A stretch of 64,000 nt of DNA, from positions 229,501 through 293,500 of the forward strand of contig JAPFBL010000310.1 in NCBI GenBank assembly GCA_026182355.1, read 5' to 3'. The DNA is from Hermatobates lingyangjiaoensis. Its lineage: Eukaryota; Arthropoda; Insecta; Hemiptera; Hermatobatidae. Each line of letters opens with the position of its first letter. The first letter of the stretch is position 1. Made by a program: the position numbers and the translations under genes. The notes under the pieces are model-generated. The model searched no databases. It saw only the letters and a program-made list of their open reading frames with translations, and was not told the DNA's origin. Shown piece by piece: positions 55,745 through 64,000 of the stretch.

Positions 55745-55968
55745 AATATATGTATATATATATTATTGAAAATGACACCAAATTTATGGTCTTGACCATA
55801 GGAGATGTACTTTATTGTGTAGACGAAATAACGAGAGTGTTATTTAGAAAAATTGAGAAACTTGTTAAGAAACAGGTATCAGCTAAATTTGGTGTCATTT
55901 TCAATAATGTGTGTGTCAAAGAAGGACTGCGTACCAAAATTTACGAGTATATATATATATGTATCTGA
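55745..55968 (+). pseudogene. PLE N-terminal fragment with inverted stub
   Basis: Plus frame encodes LFRKIEKLVKKQVSAKFGVI then FNNVCVKEGLRTKIYEYIYI entering a short TA tract. The left edge (TTGAAAATGACACCAAATTT, 55767-55786) is the inverse of 55886-55905, so a short inverted stub starts the unit. Confidence 0.65.
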
Positions 55969-56083
55969 TCATTGCACCCATAAAAGAAATGAAAACTTAT
56001 TAACTAAATAAACTACATTAAACAATGTAGGATTTGAGACAGAAAACACTGTAGGATATTTTCTTAAATAACAGGTACAATAT
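55969..56083. other. Intergenic
   Basis: Nothing recognised. Confidence 0.3.
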
Positions 56084-56335
56084 CTTATATATATATATAT
56101 ATATATATAATAATATAATATATTAGTATATTTAGGAAGCAGTCCTTCATTTATACAGGTTTGATTAAATAAATAAATTAATAAATTTAATAAATTAATA
56201 AAGAAATGTTCTATTCAATTTAGATGTTTGTACAAGAAGATTATTCGAGTCCTTGAGAAATACACAAGGAAACTAATCAACCGTAAATATGGCGTTATTA
56301 TTTAATCAAACCTGTATATATATATATTATATATA
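56084..56335. pseudogene. Inverted pair of PLE N-terminal fragments
   Basis: Minus strand at 56165-56110 encodes NQTCINEGLLPKYTNI then (TA)n; plus strand at 56217-56320 encodes RVLEKYTRKLINRKYGVII and ends at NQTC before (TA)n. The two outer ends both meet TA tracts. Confidence 0.65.
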
Positions 56336-56544
56336 TAATATTATATATATATATATATAGCACACAGATAGAGTCGCCGCTCTGCCTTCCTGCGGGACTC
56401 TTCGCCGCCTGATGACGACGATGGTCGAAATATAGAAGTGAGTTATTCCTGTGTCTATCTGTGTGCTATCTTTTTTTTTAATTGGTTTTTATTTAAAAGT
56501 CCGTTGGACCGTTTCATTTAATTATTATATATATATATATATAA
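56336..56544 (+). repeat. F2 plus arm
   Basis: Hammerhead-like motif, TGAGTTATTCCTGTGTCTAT, the GTCCGTTGGACCG hairpin and (TA)n, as in the right arm of 7562-7812 and nearly identical to it. Confidence 0.65.
56403..56440 (+). ncRNA. F2 hammerhead-like motif
   Basis: CTGATGA 56409-56415, extra C, GAC-GATG-GTC stem II (56417-56426), GAAA 56427-56430, ATAT, A56434. Core intact where the copy at 7710 is mutated; stem I (CGCCGC/GAAGTG) is imperfect. Confidence 0.5.
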
Positions 56545-56660
56545 ACTAGAATTATCAAAAGAACACAGAGAAAAGAAATCACTGAACTCACTACTATATT
56601 TCGATGTCCTCGTCGTCAGGAATAGATGTGAATAGCTCCAAAGGCTTTATCGGGACTCGG
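56545..56660 (-). repeat. F2b minus arm with hammerhead-like motif
   Basis: Minus strand: CTGACGA (56613-56619), extra C, GA..TC short stem II, GAAA (56599-56602), ATAT, A, GTAGTGAG. Same family as 61272-61313 and 5419-5517. Stem II is only about 2 bp. Confidence 0.5.
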
Positions 56661-56689
56661 AATAACAAAATTAAAAATCAAATGATTTT

Positions 56690-57145
56690 GATCTCTCTCA
56701 TACTTGTTGAAAGATGAAAAAAATATTTCATATTTTTTTAAAAAATTGAATATATTTTAATTTTATTGCTTTTGTAGCAATAAAACATAATGTCAAAATT
56801 TCAAAACTCTAGAGTTAGCAGATTAGGAGAAAACAAATGTTTTCTAAAAACCGGTTTTTGGCAAAAAAAAAAAGTGACTTTTTCGTCATGCGTAATTCTT
56901 CCCAAACAATAGGGATCATCTACACTATGGGGCCTTATTTTTGTGTAAAATATCAACTTGATCCATCAAAGATTCTGGACCGTAGCGGGGTAACAAGCAA
57001 TGCTAACACACTCACCCACCCACCCACACACACACAAACATCATCGCAAAAACATCATAAAACGACTTTTGGGACCTCAAAACATGTAATTCCGTCAAAA
57101 TCTCGAGATCGATTTTTTCACTATACTTTACTTATAGTAAAGTAA
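56690..57145 (-). repeat. Repeat B end fragment
   Basis: AAAAAGTGACTTTTTCGTCA, GGACCGTAGCGGGGTAACAA, GGGACCTCAAAACATGTAAT and CTTATAGTAAAGTAAAAATT match 54880-55215. Confidence 0.7.
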
Positions 57146-58214
57146 AAATTAAATCTGATGAGTATTTTAGTTGATAAACTGCTTCCATTTAACTGACTAA
57201 ATAGTGATTAATTTTAACACTACTGCAAGTAACGTATAGTTGTTATAAAAATAACTTATTTTAAGAATATTTTGAAAAAAGTTTACAATTTGAGAAAGCT
57301 GAATCAACTATTGATAGAACCACGCCAGGAAGTGCAGTCACTGGATTGCTTCTTCCCTCCTGTGTTTCCTCCTACATCTGTGTTCAGTGTCACTGGTAAT
57401 GTAATACTTACATTGTTGCGACTTTAAACAAATAAAATTTAAAAAAAAATTATTGATACTTTTTTATATTGTATCTGTGTATATGTTTATGTCCAAAAAA
57501 GTTAAATGCCTTTTAGGTGGTTCCAGTATACCCGTAAGATACTCGCCTAAGGTTGAGTAGGGCCGTGTGAGAAGACGATACAGCATTAAACCGAAATTTG
57601 TTAACATCACTCACGACACATACTTGCTTCATTTATTTACTTCAGATTAATTGTAAACTCAGAGGTGAAAATAAGTAATGTATCAGATGTACATTTATTT
57701 TCATAAATTAGAGCAATTCAATTTTGAAAAGATATAGTTGAAAAATATTATAACTTTTCAAGTCATTTAGATTTAATAAACTGTAAAAAATGTTTAAAAA
57801 ATTAAAAGAGATAATGACATGTAATGATAAAAAATTAGCCGTTGCTTTTTCTGATAGTGACAGAAGTGGCAATTAATGGCTAAACAAAAGTCGTTCAAAC
57901 CGATCACAGCCGAACAACAATCAACATATGCGAGTCAAAACTAAATACGAACCAACAATGAATAGAAAATTAGAGCCACCGATAAAAAATTCCAATTTCA
58001 GACAAATAACTTCCTTCTGTTTATACGGGCCGATTGTGAATTTGTGATTGGACATAAGTAATTAGTTTTTTTTATTTTATTATAGTATCCTTCTTATTTA
58101 AATGATTCATTGTAGATTGTAAATGCAACTGGAACTGGTGAAGAGTCAGACAATGATTTGTGTTAGGTTAGGTGCAATAGCAATCTCACGAGAGAACACA
58201 CATAAGCTAAGCAT
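57146..58214. other. Gene-poor stretch
   Basis: AT-rich. No feature seen. Confidence 0.4.
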
Positions 58215-58435
58215 TGGTTCTTTGTGATACCACGCAATGAACGTCCTAAATTTTGCTTAACTCAAGTTAATTTAGAGTAGGGATCTTTAACGAGTTCTTG
58301 TCATCATAGAGACTCGGGACCGACAGCTTAACGTCCACTCGAGGTATTGAGCCTCGCTCATATACCAGTCAAAGTTATGCCAGTTGATACTGGGCTAACT
58401 TGGCCTCTAGTCGATAAATCAAGACTGGAGAGTGA
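58215..58435 (-). mobile_element. tRNA-derived SINE, diverged
   Basis: Minus strand: GAGGCCAAGTTAGCCCAGTA, GGTCCCGAGTCTC, CCTACTCTAAATTAACTTGA, GTTAAGCAAAATTTAGGACG, as in 3193-3465. A and B boxes are eroded. Confidence 0.6.
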
Positions 58436-58939
58436 AAAAAAGGTAGGTGTGACTTAATGAAAGACTAAAAAAAAACAGCTCTCGCCGATACTCTCAGAGT
58501 TTAGTCGAACAGTAACTGGCAAAGGCCACAACGGCCGCTGTGCCTATATTGAGTCATCAAACTAATAACGTCTTGCACATTACCCAAGTCTTGCCAGAAC
58601 ACTACTGCAGTAAAATAAATAAGCGACATCAGCTTTGTTAATCAACAGACTTTATCGGTATTGCTACAAAATGTTTTGTTTAAAACATCCAACATAAACT
58701 TAACCACCATCACAAAGGTTTAAAACATATTTCAAGAAGTACTATTACTGGAATTAAATGTGTAGTGTTTTTTATTTAAGTTAATAGTATACTGTTAAAT
58801 CCATTACTTCTAATCTTCTCAGACTAATTTAAAATAGCTCATATACTGGAGACTATTTTTAGTTTCATCATTCTGTCACTTAGAAAAAAGATAAGGAGCA
58901 GTTTTCTATTCAAAACCATATAATAGAAATAATGATGTA
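58436..58939. other. Intergenic, nothing recognised
   Basis: AT-rich. No feature seen. Confidence 0.4.
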
Positions 58940-59095
58940 TCTATATAAATAAAAGAAAGGTTTTGTCTGTTTATTGCTTAGAACTGACTCATTTCAAGTT
59001 TTCATTACGTTTCATACATTCGAAAAACCGAATCCACACTTAGAAAAATTTGTGTCTGTCGGTTTGTCTGTTTGTTGGAAAAGTCAAGAAACAAG
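58940..59095 (+). repeat. Repeat D (Helitron-end-like)
   Basis: TCTATATAAATAAAAGAAAG, GAACTGACTCATTTCAAGTT, CGAATCCACACTTAGAAAAA: second copy of 51333-51570, directly upstream of the helicase relic. Confidence 0.5.
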
Positions 59096-59120
59096 TTCTT
59101 ACAGTATAGTAGCAGTAACA

Positions 59121-59520
59121 AATTTAATGTTACGTAATGTGACTGTCCCAAAAATGTGTAAAGGGACACGACCCTGAGTTCGTGCTCTCCACAGATACAC
59201 CATAGAGGCGGACATAATGACTGGGTATGGTATGGTACTGGGGAGTCTGTGTGTATACCACGCATACCATTGATTCCGAGCTGCTATCTGTTTCCATTCA
59301 AACGATTGCAATGTCCCGTCTGCCTCTGTTTTGCAATGACAGTAACTAAGTCGCAAGGAGAAACTCTATATACCTCAGGAATTCAAGTGAGTGAGACTAA
59401 GTTTTTCTCACTTGGTCAACTGTAGTTTGCTTGCCCAAGAGTCAGAGGTTCCAACTCTCTGTCCTTCCATGCACCGGAAGGACAGACAGCTAATGGGGTG
59501 TATACAGAGGCATTTACTTA
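59121..59520 (+). pseudogene. Helitron helicase C-terminal fragment
   Basis: In two plus frames the sequence encodes NLMLRNVTVPKMCKGTR, then ALHRYTIEADIMTG, ESVCIPRIPLIPS, FPFKRLQCPVCLCFAMTVTK with SQGETLYTSGIQV, FSLGQL and HAPEGQTANGVY. These are the last conserved blocks of the Pif1-like helicase of Helitrons (IPRIPL..FPFKRRQFPV..FAMTINKSQGQTL). A frameshift near 59215 and a stop after SLGQL show it is dead. The Rep nuclease part is not present in the window. Confidence 0.85.
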
Positions 59521-60240
59521 ACACTGTACTAATAATGATATTTCCTACTATTCTATAATTTCTAATGATATTTTGGAATACTATGTATAATCGAATTCGT
59601 AACTCTGTCAAATACGATTACGTTTGCTAGTAATTTAAAAAAATAAATCAAAATCGATACATCCGATTACTTAAAAAACATTATTATCACCAACAAAAAA
59701 TAAAAAAAGGTAAATAAATTGTGAAACAGATTTAAATACATGATTCTTTTTACTAGAAGCTCATTTAAGCTGATTTCATTTAAAAGCTCAGAGGAACATA
59801 GATACAGGCTCTGCCTACGTAGAAAGTAGGATATTTGCTCCCAGTCTAAATCTTTCTCATTACCGTATTTTTCATTTTTTAACAGTCATTTTTTTTACTT
59901 TTTTTTCGTTATTTATCATCAATATGTCATTGACAAAAGATTCTTGTTTTTCTTTTAAATAGTCTTATCTGGTATTTTTTTAAAATTAATTGGTATCTAC
60001 TAATGAAAGCGCGTGCACAGATAAACACAAAGAGGATTACAGGTTCTTTAAATGTTTTTTTCCTTGTAATATGACCTGTCTTCGTAGACTGTTTCATACC
60101 TACTACACATATACGCTCTACACATGTAGGCTAAATGCAAGAGGAGGATTAGACCACAAAAATGTATGCTGTAGATTTTGAAATAATAGTGTAACAGACA
60201 AATGAGAGTCACATGAAATGTGAGAGAGTGTGTTATAAGC
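59521..60240. other. Intergenic, nothing recognised
   Basis: AT-rich. No feature seen. Confidence 0.4.
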
Positions 60241-60440
60241 GATATGTATCACCGTTCAAACCACAATAAAAAATGAGAAAAAAAGACTAAAATATTTCAA
60301 CCGTAACAAGCGGTCTTCGCCTCAACTGAGATTTAACTCTGATGAAGACCGCTTGTTACGGTTGAAATATCTTTTTTTCATTTCTTATTGTGGTTTGAAT
60401 GCTGATGGTTATTTCAGGCGTTTATTGTGAAATCCTGTTT

Positions 60441-60486
<46 letters not shown>
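60241..60486. mobile_element. F1 foldback unit, degraded, and (TA)n
   Basis: Left arm (minus) lost its CUGANGA part at 60319; right arm has CTGATGA (60339-60345), intact stem II and GAAA, but stem III reads ATATCT and stem I AGTC is replaced by TTTT. Tail then (TA)n 60443-60486. Confidence 0.6.
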
Positions 60487-60488
<2 letters not shown>

Positions 60489-61189
60489 TACTAAAGGTAA
60501 GAGTAGGAGGAGATGGAGAAAAATAATACATAATTATCCTTTCACAATTAAGATGTGAAGTTTATCTCAAGGTTCATAACAGTATGTACGAAAGTGACGG
60601 GACTGCTTCTTGAATCAACCTAGTTTTCATGTGTCATTGCAACCTTCAAATGTTAACATATTCATCCAACAAATGCCTCACTTTCAATCCAACTCTCTAA
60701 GCCATACAATTTATATTTTAAAACATAATTTTATAAAGAAAAATTAATCACGTTCTTTAACGTGTTTCCCATTAAATACAGAATAATTGACGTGATAGCT
60801 TTTTTAAAATATTCAAAAGTACTAAAAACACTATTTGTTTATATAAATAATAATGTTCATTTTATGTTTAAGAATTAATAATATCTGTTTAAATTTTCAT
60901 TTTCTCGGAATATGGTAGATTATGAGGCTTTATGTTTTTCATGTATATACTCGCGAGGTATATTTCTCGCTTCGTCCTTCGGCGTGGAGAGATCTCTCTC
61001 ACTTCGTCCTCTCTTCTTGTCTACTCCTGATAACGATTAACAATTCGAAATAATGAGAATTTAGTAAAAGTGTGCTTTTTGTAAGTGTGCTGCGTCGTGC
61101 TTTGTGTAATAATTTTCTTTTATATAACATTATTCAGATAATAAATAATATATATTTAATTTCAGGTCTATATCTCCACGGGAAATGGG
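60487..61189. other. Mostly intergenic
   Basis: 60950-61050 has a C/T-rich piece ending TACTCCTGATAACGATTAAC, possibly an F5-type 3' end. No gene. Confidence 0.35.
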
Positions 61190-61345
61190 TGAACACACAA
61201 ACAAACAAACTCACGAACTTTATATATATATATATATATATAAATGAGTCGTTGTCTGCGTGCGACTCGTTACTATCTTCCTGATGACGAGGACATCGAA
61301 ATATAGTAGTGAGTTTCTGTTTCATTTCTGAGTGTTCTTTGTATC
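61190..61345 (+). repeat. F2b unit with (TA)n
   Basis: (TA)n at 61221-61241 then F2b hammerhead-like motif and GAGTTTCTGTTTCATTTCTG end. Confidence 0.5.
61272..61313 (+). ncRNA. F2b hammerhead-like motif
   Basis: CTGATGA 61281-61287, extra C, GA..TC short stem II with GGACA loop, GAAA 61298-61301, ATAT, A61305, GTAGTGAG. Core intact but stem II very short. Confidence 0.45.
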
Positions 61346-61359
61346 ATTATAGTTTATAT

Positions 61360-61487
61360 GTATATAAAGATTTCACATAAACACGTTGAAATAACAATCA
61401 ATGATCAAACCACAATAACAAATCAGTTGGATTTTTGACTCTGACGAAGACCGCTTGTTACGGTTGAAAGATATATATATATATATA
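61360..61487. mobile_element. F1 foldback unit, truncated in stem III
   Basis: Left arm tail and GATCAAACCACAATAACAAA, then directly the plus hammerhead 5' part (GACTCTGACGA, stem II, GAAAGAT) which merges into (TA)n at 61472. The 3' part of the ribozyme and the right arm end are missing. Confidence 0.6.
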
Positions 61488-62178
61488 CTATTTAATTAAA
61501 TTCTTCTGGAACATTGTTCTTGCCACTTTTCTAGGTAACTTTTCTAGCTTTCTAATAAGTCATTTGGAATCAGGTATACCCAATTATCATCCTTCAAATG
61601 TTTTATCCGCAATACTAATCATAATTAATACTATTCATTAAAATAACTTTTAACAATTAACCAATTTATTAACAATTGTTCATTAATATAAAGTAAAAAT
61701 AAATAACTCTTCTTTAGAGGCACGAGATGATGAATATGGAATAATTAACCATCCATATCTAAGGAACTAAGAGAATCACGGTAATAATCCCTCTACAGGA
61801 AAAATATAAATGCTCGTCAATAGGAAATAAAAAAAGTTCTCAAACAATGGTTTAGAATTTTCACAATGAAGTTAGTTCATTATTAAGGAATATGTGTAAG
61901 AAATAGCGTCACAACAAAGCCTTCTTTAACAAATTATTAGTCAAATAGTATTTAGTTGCTTATTGTATTTGTTTACTTTAATAGTTAATTGCATACAGAT
62001 ATTCACCGTCAAGTGTTTTTAGTGTTTTTAACCGCTACCCACCTATTGTTTTGTGCTTTGCTGAATGTCGATTGCTAACTAGTTTTAGCAATTGTCACCT
62101 TCACAATTGAGTATCCTGAGAAAAATAGAAGCAATTCTTAAAAAAAGTCGTGAACGCAGAATCTGCTAAAAATGTTAA
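61488..62178. other. Intergenic, nothing recognised
   Basis: AT-rich. No feature seen. Confidence 0.4.
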
Positions 62179-62310
62179 CCATATATATATATATATATAT
62201 ATATTAATATATATATATATATATATATATAACAAGTCTAAACCACAGTAAGAAATCTTGGTAATTTTTCTGATTTCCTACTGTGGTTTAGACGTTGATT
62301 ATATATATAT
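62179..62310. repeat. (TA)n and collapsed F1-like hairpin
   Basis: (TA)n 62179-62232, then AAGTCTAAACCACAGTAAGA and its complement TCCTACTGTGGTTTAGACGT around a short centre. Confidence 0.55.
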
Positions 62311-62475
62311 ATATATATAAATCAAAACTTGAAATGGTCCAACAGGACTACAAGTTAACACATGAAAGAGAAAAAAAACAAATAAAGATACACACAAAAG
62401 ACTCACAACGATATTTCGACAGTCGTCGTCATCGGGTAGAAGTAGTCCCTTTGAGTAGCTGAAGCTAACTGAATA
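62311..62475 (-). repeat. F2 unit, minus
   Basis: Minus strand: CCGATGA, C, GAC-GACT-GTC stem II, GAAA, ATAT, C, GTTGTGAG. Core U4 is changed to C. Shares GGTCCAACAGGACTAC-type ends with 19899-20050. Confidence 0.5.
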
Positions 62476-62479
62476 TACT

Positions 62480-62700
62480 CGTATATTAGTATACTAATAT
62501 ATATATATATTAGTATACTTTGGGAGCAGACCTTCCTTTAAACACATTTCGCTAAATGCCTCGCATATTTCTAACCTTGTATGTCTCCTATATATCTTCT
62601 CTAATTGTCTTCCATTTCATTGAAAACATGTAAACCAGTTCACCTAATGATTTATTTTTTATGTTTAAAAAGGATCTGACGTTTCGGTATACAAAGACCA
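62480..62700 (-). pseudogene. PLE N-terminal fragment after a hammerhead-like remnant
   Basis: Minus strand from 62700: GGT-(loop)-ACC hairpin and GAAACGTCAGATCC, then a frame encoding QLEKIYRRHTRLEICEAFSE, MCLKEGLLPKYTNIYIYI ending in TA repeats at about 62490. Same order (ribozyme-like element, N-terminal frame, TA) as 24480-24775 on the plus strand. Confidence 0.65.
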
Positions 62701-62784
62701 TTATTAAGGAAAAACATAAATCAACTTAATTCACAATAACATTAACTAATAACTATTATTTAAATAAGTTAAAACACTCTAAAA

Positions 62785-63265
62785 CAGGCATGGGCAACCT
62801 GCGGCCCAGCACGTGTATTTGTGCGGCCCTCGGAGACTATCTGGAATTCTATCTTAATATTAAAAGTTCCTTTGTTTTGTGGTTATTAAAAAAAGTTAAC
62901 CGTGACTTTTGGAAGGAAATTACAACATGAGAGAGAGAGAGAGAGAGAGAAAGAGCTCTATAGCAACAAATGTTTTAGTTTTTCATATATGACGCACTAA
63001 TCTTTTGGAGATTTTTTGTGATCATTTTTTATCGTAAGGAAATAATGAGATCTGAATTATAATTTTTCATTATAGGAACAATAAAAAGTGAAATAATTAT
63101 TGACACATTAATACAGCGCACAGTATGTATTTCTATATATTTATAAAAATACATTGTACATATAAGTTGCATATATCGAAATACCACAGAAATTACCATG
63201 CGGCCCGCGATCACTTGGAAATAATATAATGCGGCCCTCAGTTCACAAAAAGTTGCCCATACCTG
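62785..63265. mobile_element. Non-autonomous hAT element
   Basis: Ends CAGGCATGGGCAAC and CAGGTATGGGCAAC (reverse) are hAT-type terminal inverted repeats (13 of 14), with GCGGCCC subterminal sequence. Perfect 8 bp duplication CTCTAAAA at 62777-62784 and 63266-63273. 481 bp, no transposase; contains (GA)n at about 62930-62952. A textbook hAT MITE and probably young. Confidence 0.9.
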
Positions 63266-63418
63266 CTCTAAAATTTACATCAAAACTAAACATAACTTTG
63301 TATCAACAGATTTGTTTTCATCAGGTTTACTTTAAACCACTTCTAATTATACTACATCAAACTTAACACGTCATTGTTTACATTATCTAGTTCTTATGTC
63401 CCTTTCACGTAGGTGACT

Positions 63419-63673
63419 TTAAAATTCTAGAAAAACAAATGACTGATCGTTTAGGTTTCGCTTCTTCTCTTCTATACTTAACAATTCAATAATATGTAGC
63501 TTCCTATAGTCATTTTCTTTATATAATATTCCAATGTTGTCTTCTAGTGTTTTCCTATTTAGCTTTATTTTACGGATATTCATTGCATGTTCTGTCAGTG
63601 CTCCGGCTGTGAGGTGCATTTGTAAGTCTACATGAAAGTTTTGTAGTCGCAGAACCAATATAGTTCTAAACAC
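63419..63673 (-). pseudogene. PLE GIY-YIG C-terminal fragment
   Basis: Minus-strand frame contains LQMHLTAGALTEHAMNIRKI, LNRKTLEDNIGIL and DYRKLHIIELLSIEEKKRNL followed by NDQSF. This follows the PLE endonuclease pattern (TMHL..G..EH.., LTREML.NN..I, RL.ILEAL.I....INSQ) seen at 24110-24300. The first residues share sequence, inverted, with 63930-64000. Confidence 0.7.
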
Positions 63674-63870
63674 TATAATCTATATATACTAATATATAGT
63701 TCTATATATACCAATAATAATTATTAGTATCTGTACTACTAATTAAAACAAAAAATATATGTGTTAACTCAGTAGACAAGCTAAATATTAGCATTTACTA
63801 TAGCAGTTACAGCACAGCAAATCTCATAATCAGGAACAAATTACAACAGAAAACACAACTACAGAAAACT
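63674..63870. other. Spacer between inverted PLE pieces
   Basis: AT-rich, TA-containing. Nothing recognised. Confidence 0.35.
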
Positions 63871-64000
63871 AATGTAGCATAGAGATACAACTGCATCATA
63901 GGAGACTGTGAGGTCCTTAAATCAAGCTATATTGGTTCTGCGACTACAAAACTTTCACGTAGACTTATAAAGCACCTCGCAGCCGGAACACGAAAAAACA
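63871..64000 (+). pseudogene. PLE GIY-YIG fragment, cut by window end
   Basis: Encodes NVA-stop-RYNCIIGDCEVL, KSSYIGSATTKLSRRLIKHL, AAGTRKN: the catalytic start of the GIY-YIG domain (YIG). It is the inverted counterpart of 63595-63665. The rest lies beyond the window. Confidence 0.75.

Noticed and set aside
59005..59356. Two minus-strand frames of about 85 codons
   Set aside because: Shadows of the Helitron helicase relic, whose conserved blocks are on the plus strand.
60950..61050. Protein-coding exon in C/T-rich patch
   Set aside because: Resembles PLE 3' ends elsewhere in the window rather than coding sequence.
1..64000. CRISPR arrays, bacterial operons, ribosome binding sites
   Set aside because: Repeats are inverted or dispersed with no regular spacers, and nothing indicates prokaryotic gene structure.

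Overview
The window looks like repeat-dense, AT-rich intergenic or intronic nuclear DNA from an invertebrate animal. The reasons are the Penelope-like retroelements (PLEs) with GIY-YIG endonuclease domains, tRNA-derived SINEs, hAT and Helitron relics, many (TA)n tracts and one long (GT)n tract, and the absence of any bacterial gene organisation. I cannot name the phylum from the sequence. I see no convincing host protein-coding gene, tRNA gene or rRNA gene. Almost everything recognisable is transposon-derived.

The dominant theme is PLEs and short pieces derived from them. Coding relics are a reverse transcriptase plus GIY-YIG copy broken by frameshifts (22340-24775), a decayed minus-strand copy (8420-9620), a 263-codon open C-terminal half with a GIY-YIG domain (29293-30084), further GIY-YIG pieces (4271, 27545, 63419, 63871), and at least eight copies of the PLE N-terminal motif (xEGLLPKYTNIY-like), most of which run straight into a (TA)n tract. 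Around them lie dozens of 150-250 bp units, grouped here into families F1-F5 by sequence. F1, F2 and F3 carry type-I hammerhead-ribozyme-like motifs: CUGANGA, a short stem II, GAAA, a 2-3 bp palindromic stem III and a short stem I. Many units are head-to-head inverted pairs, so both strands carry a ribozyme-like motif. Several are flanked by 11-19 bp target-site duplications, so the inverted pair moved as one unit. This is the candidate unusual system: PLE-mobilised, inverted hammerhead units resembling retrozymes.

Layout: 1-5.9 kb mixed PLE debris and a SINE; 5.9-7.5 kb quiet; 7.5-9.6 kb F2/F1 units and a PLE relic; 10.3 kb SINE; 12.8 kb F1 pair with TSD; 14.2-15.6 kb F3 debris; 15.6-18.1 kb repeat B interrupted by a hAT that is itself interrupted by an F1 unit; 18.6-20.7 kb PLE debris; 22.3-24.8 kb PLE locus; 25.4-26 kb (GT)n and repeat B; 26.9-32.9 kb dense PLE/F2/F4/F1; 33-35 kb quiet; 35.5 kb F3 pair; 36-39.8 kb quiet; 39.9-40.5 kb F2/F1 cluster including a mosaic unit; 43.1 kb F3 pair with TSD; 45-57 kb many copies of repeat B, one carrying an F3 insertion; 58-59.5 kb SINE and Helitron helicase relic; 60-62.7 kb F1/F2/PLE units; 62.8 kb hAT with perfect TSD; 63.4-64 kb inverted GIY-YIG pieces.

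All identifications are by eye from conserved motifs and internal repeats. No database search, folding program or alignment was run. Family names F1-F5, B and D are local labels.
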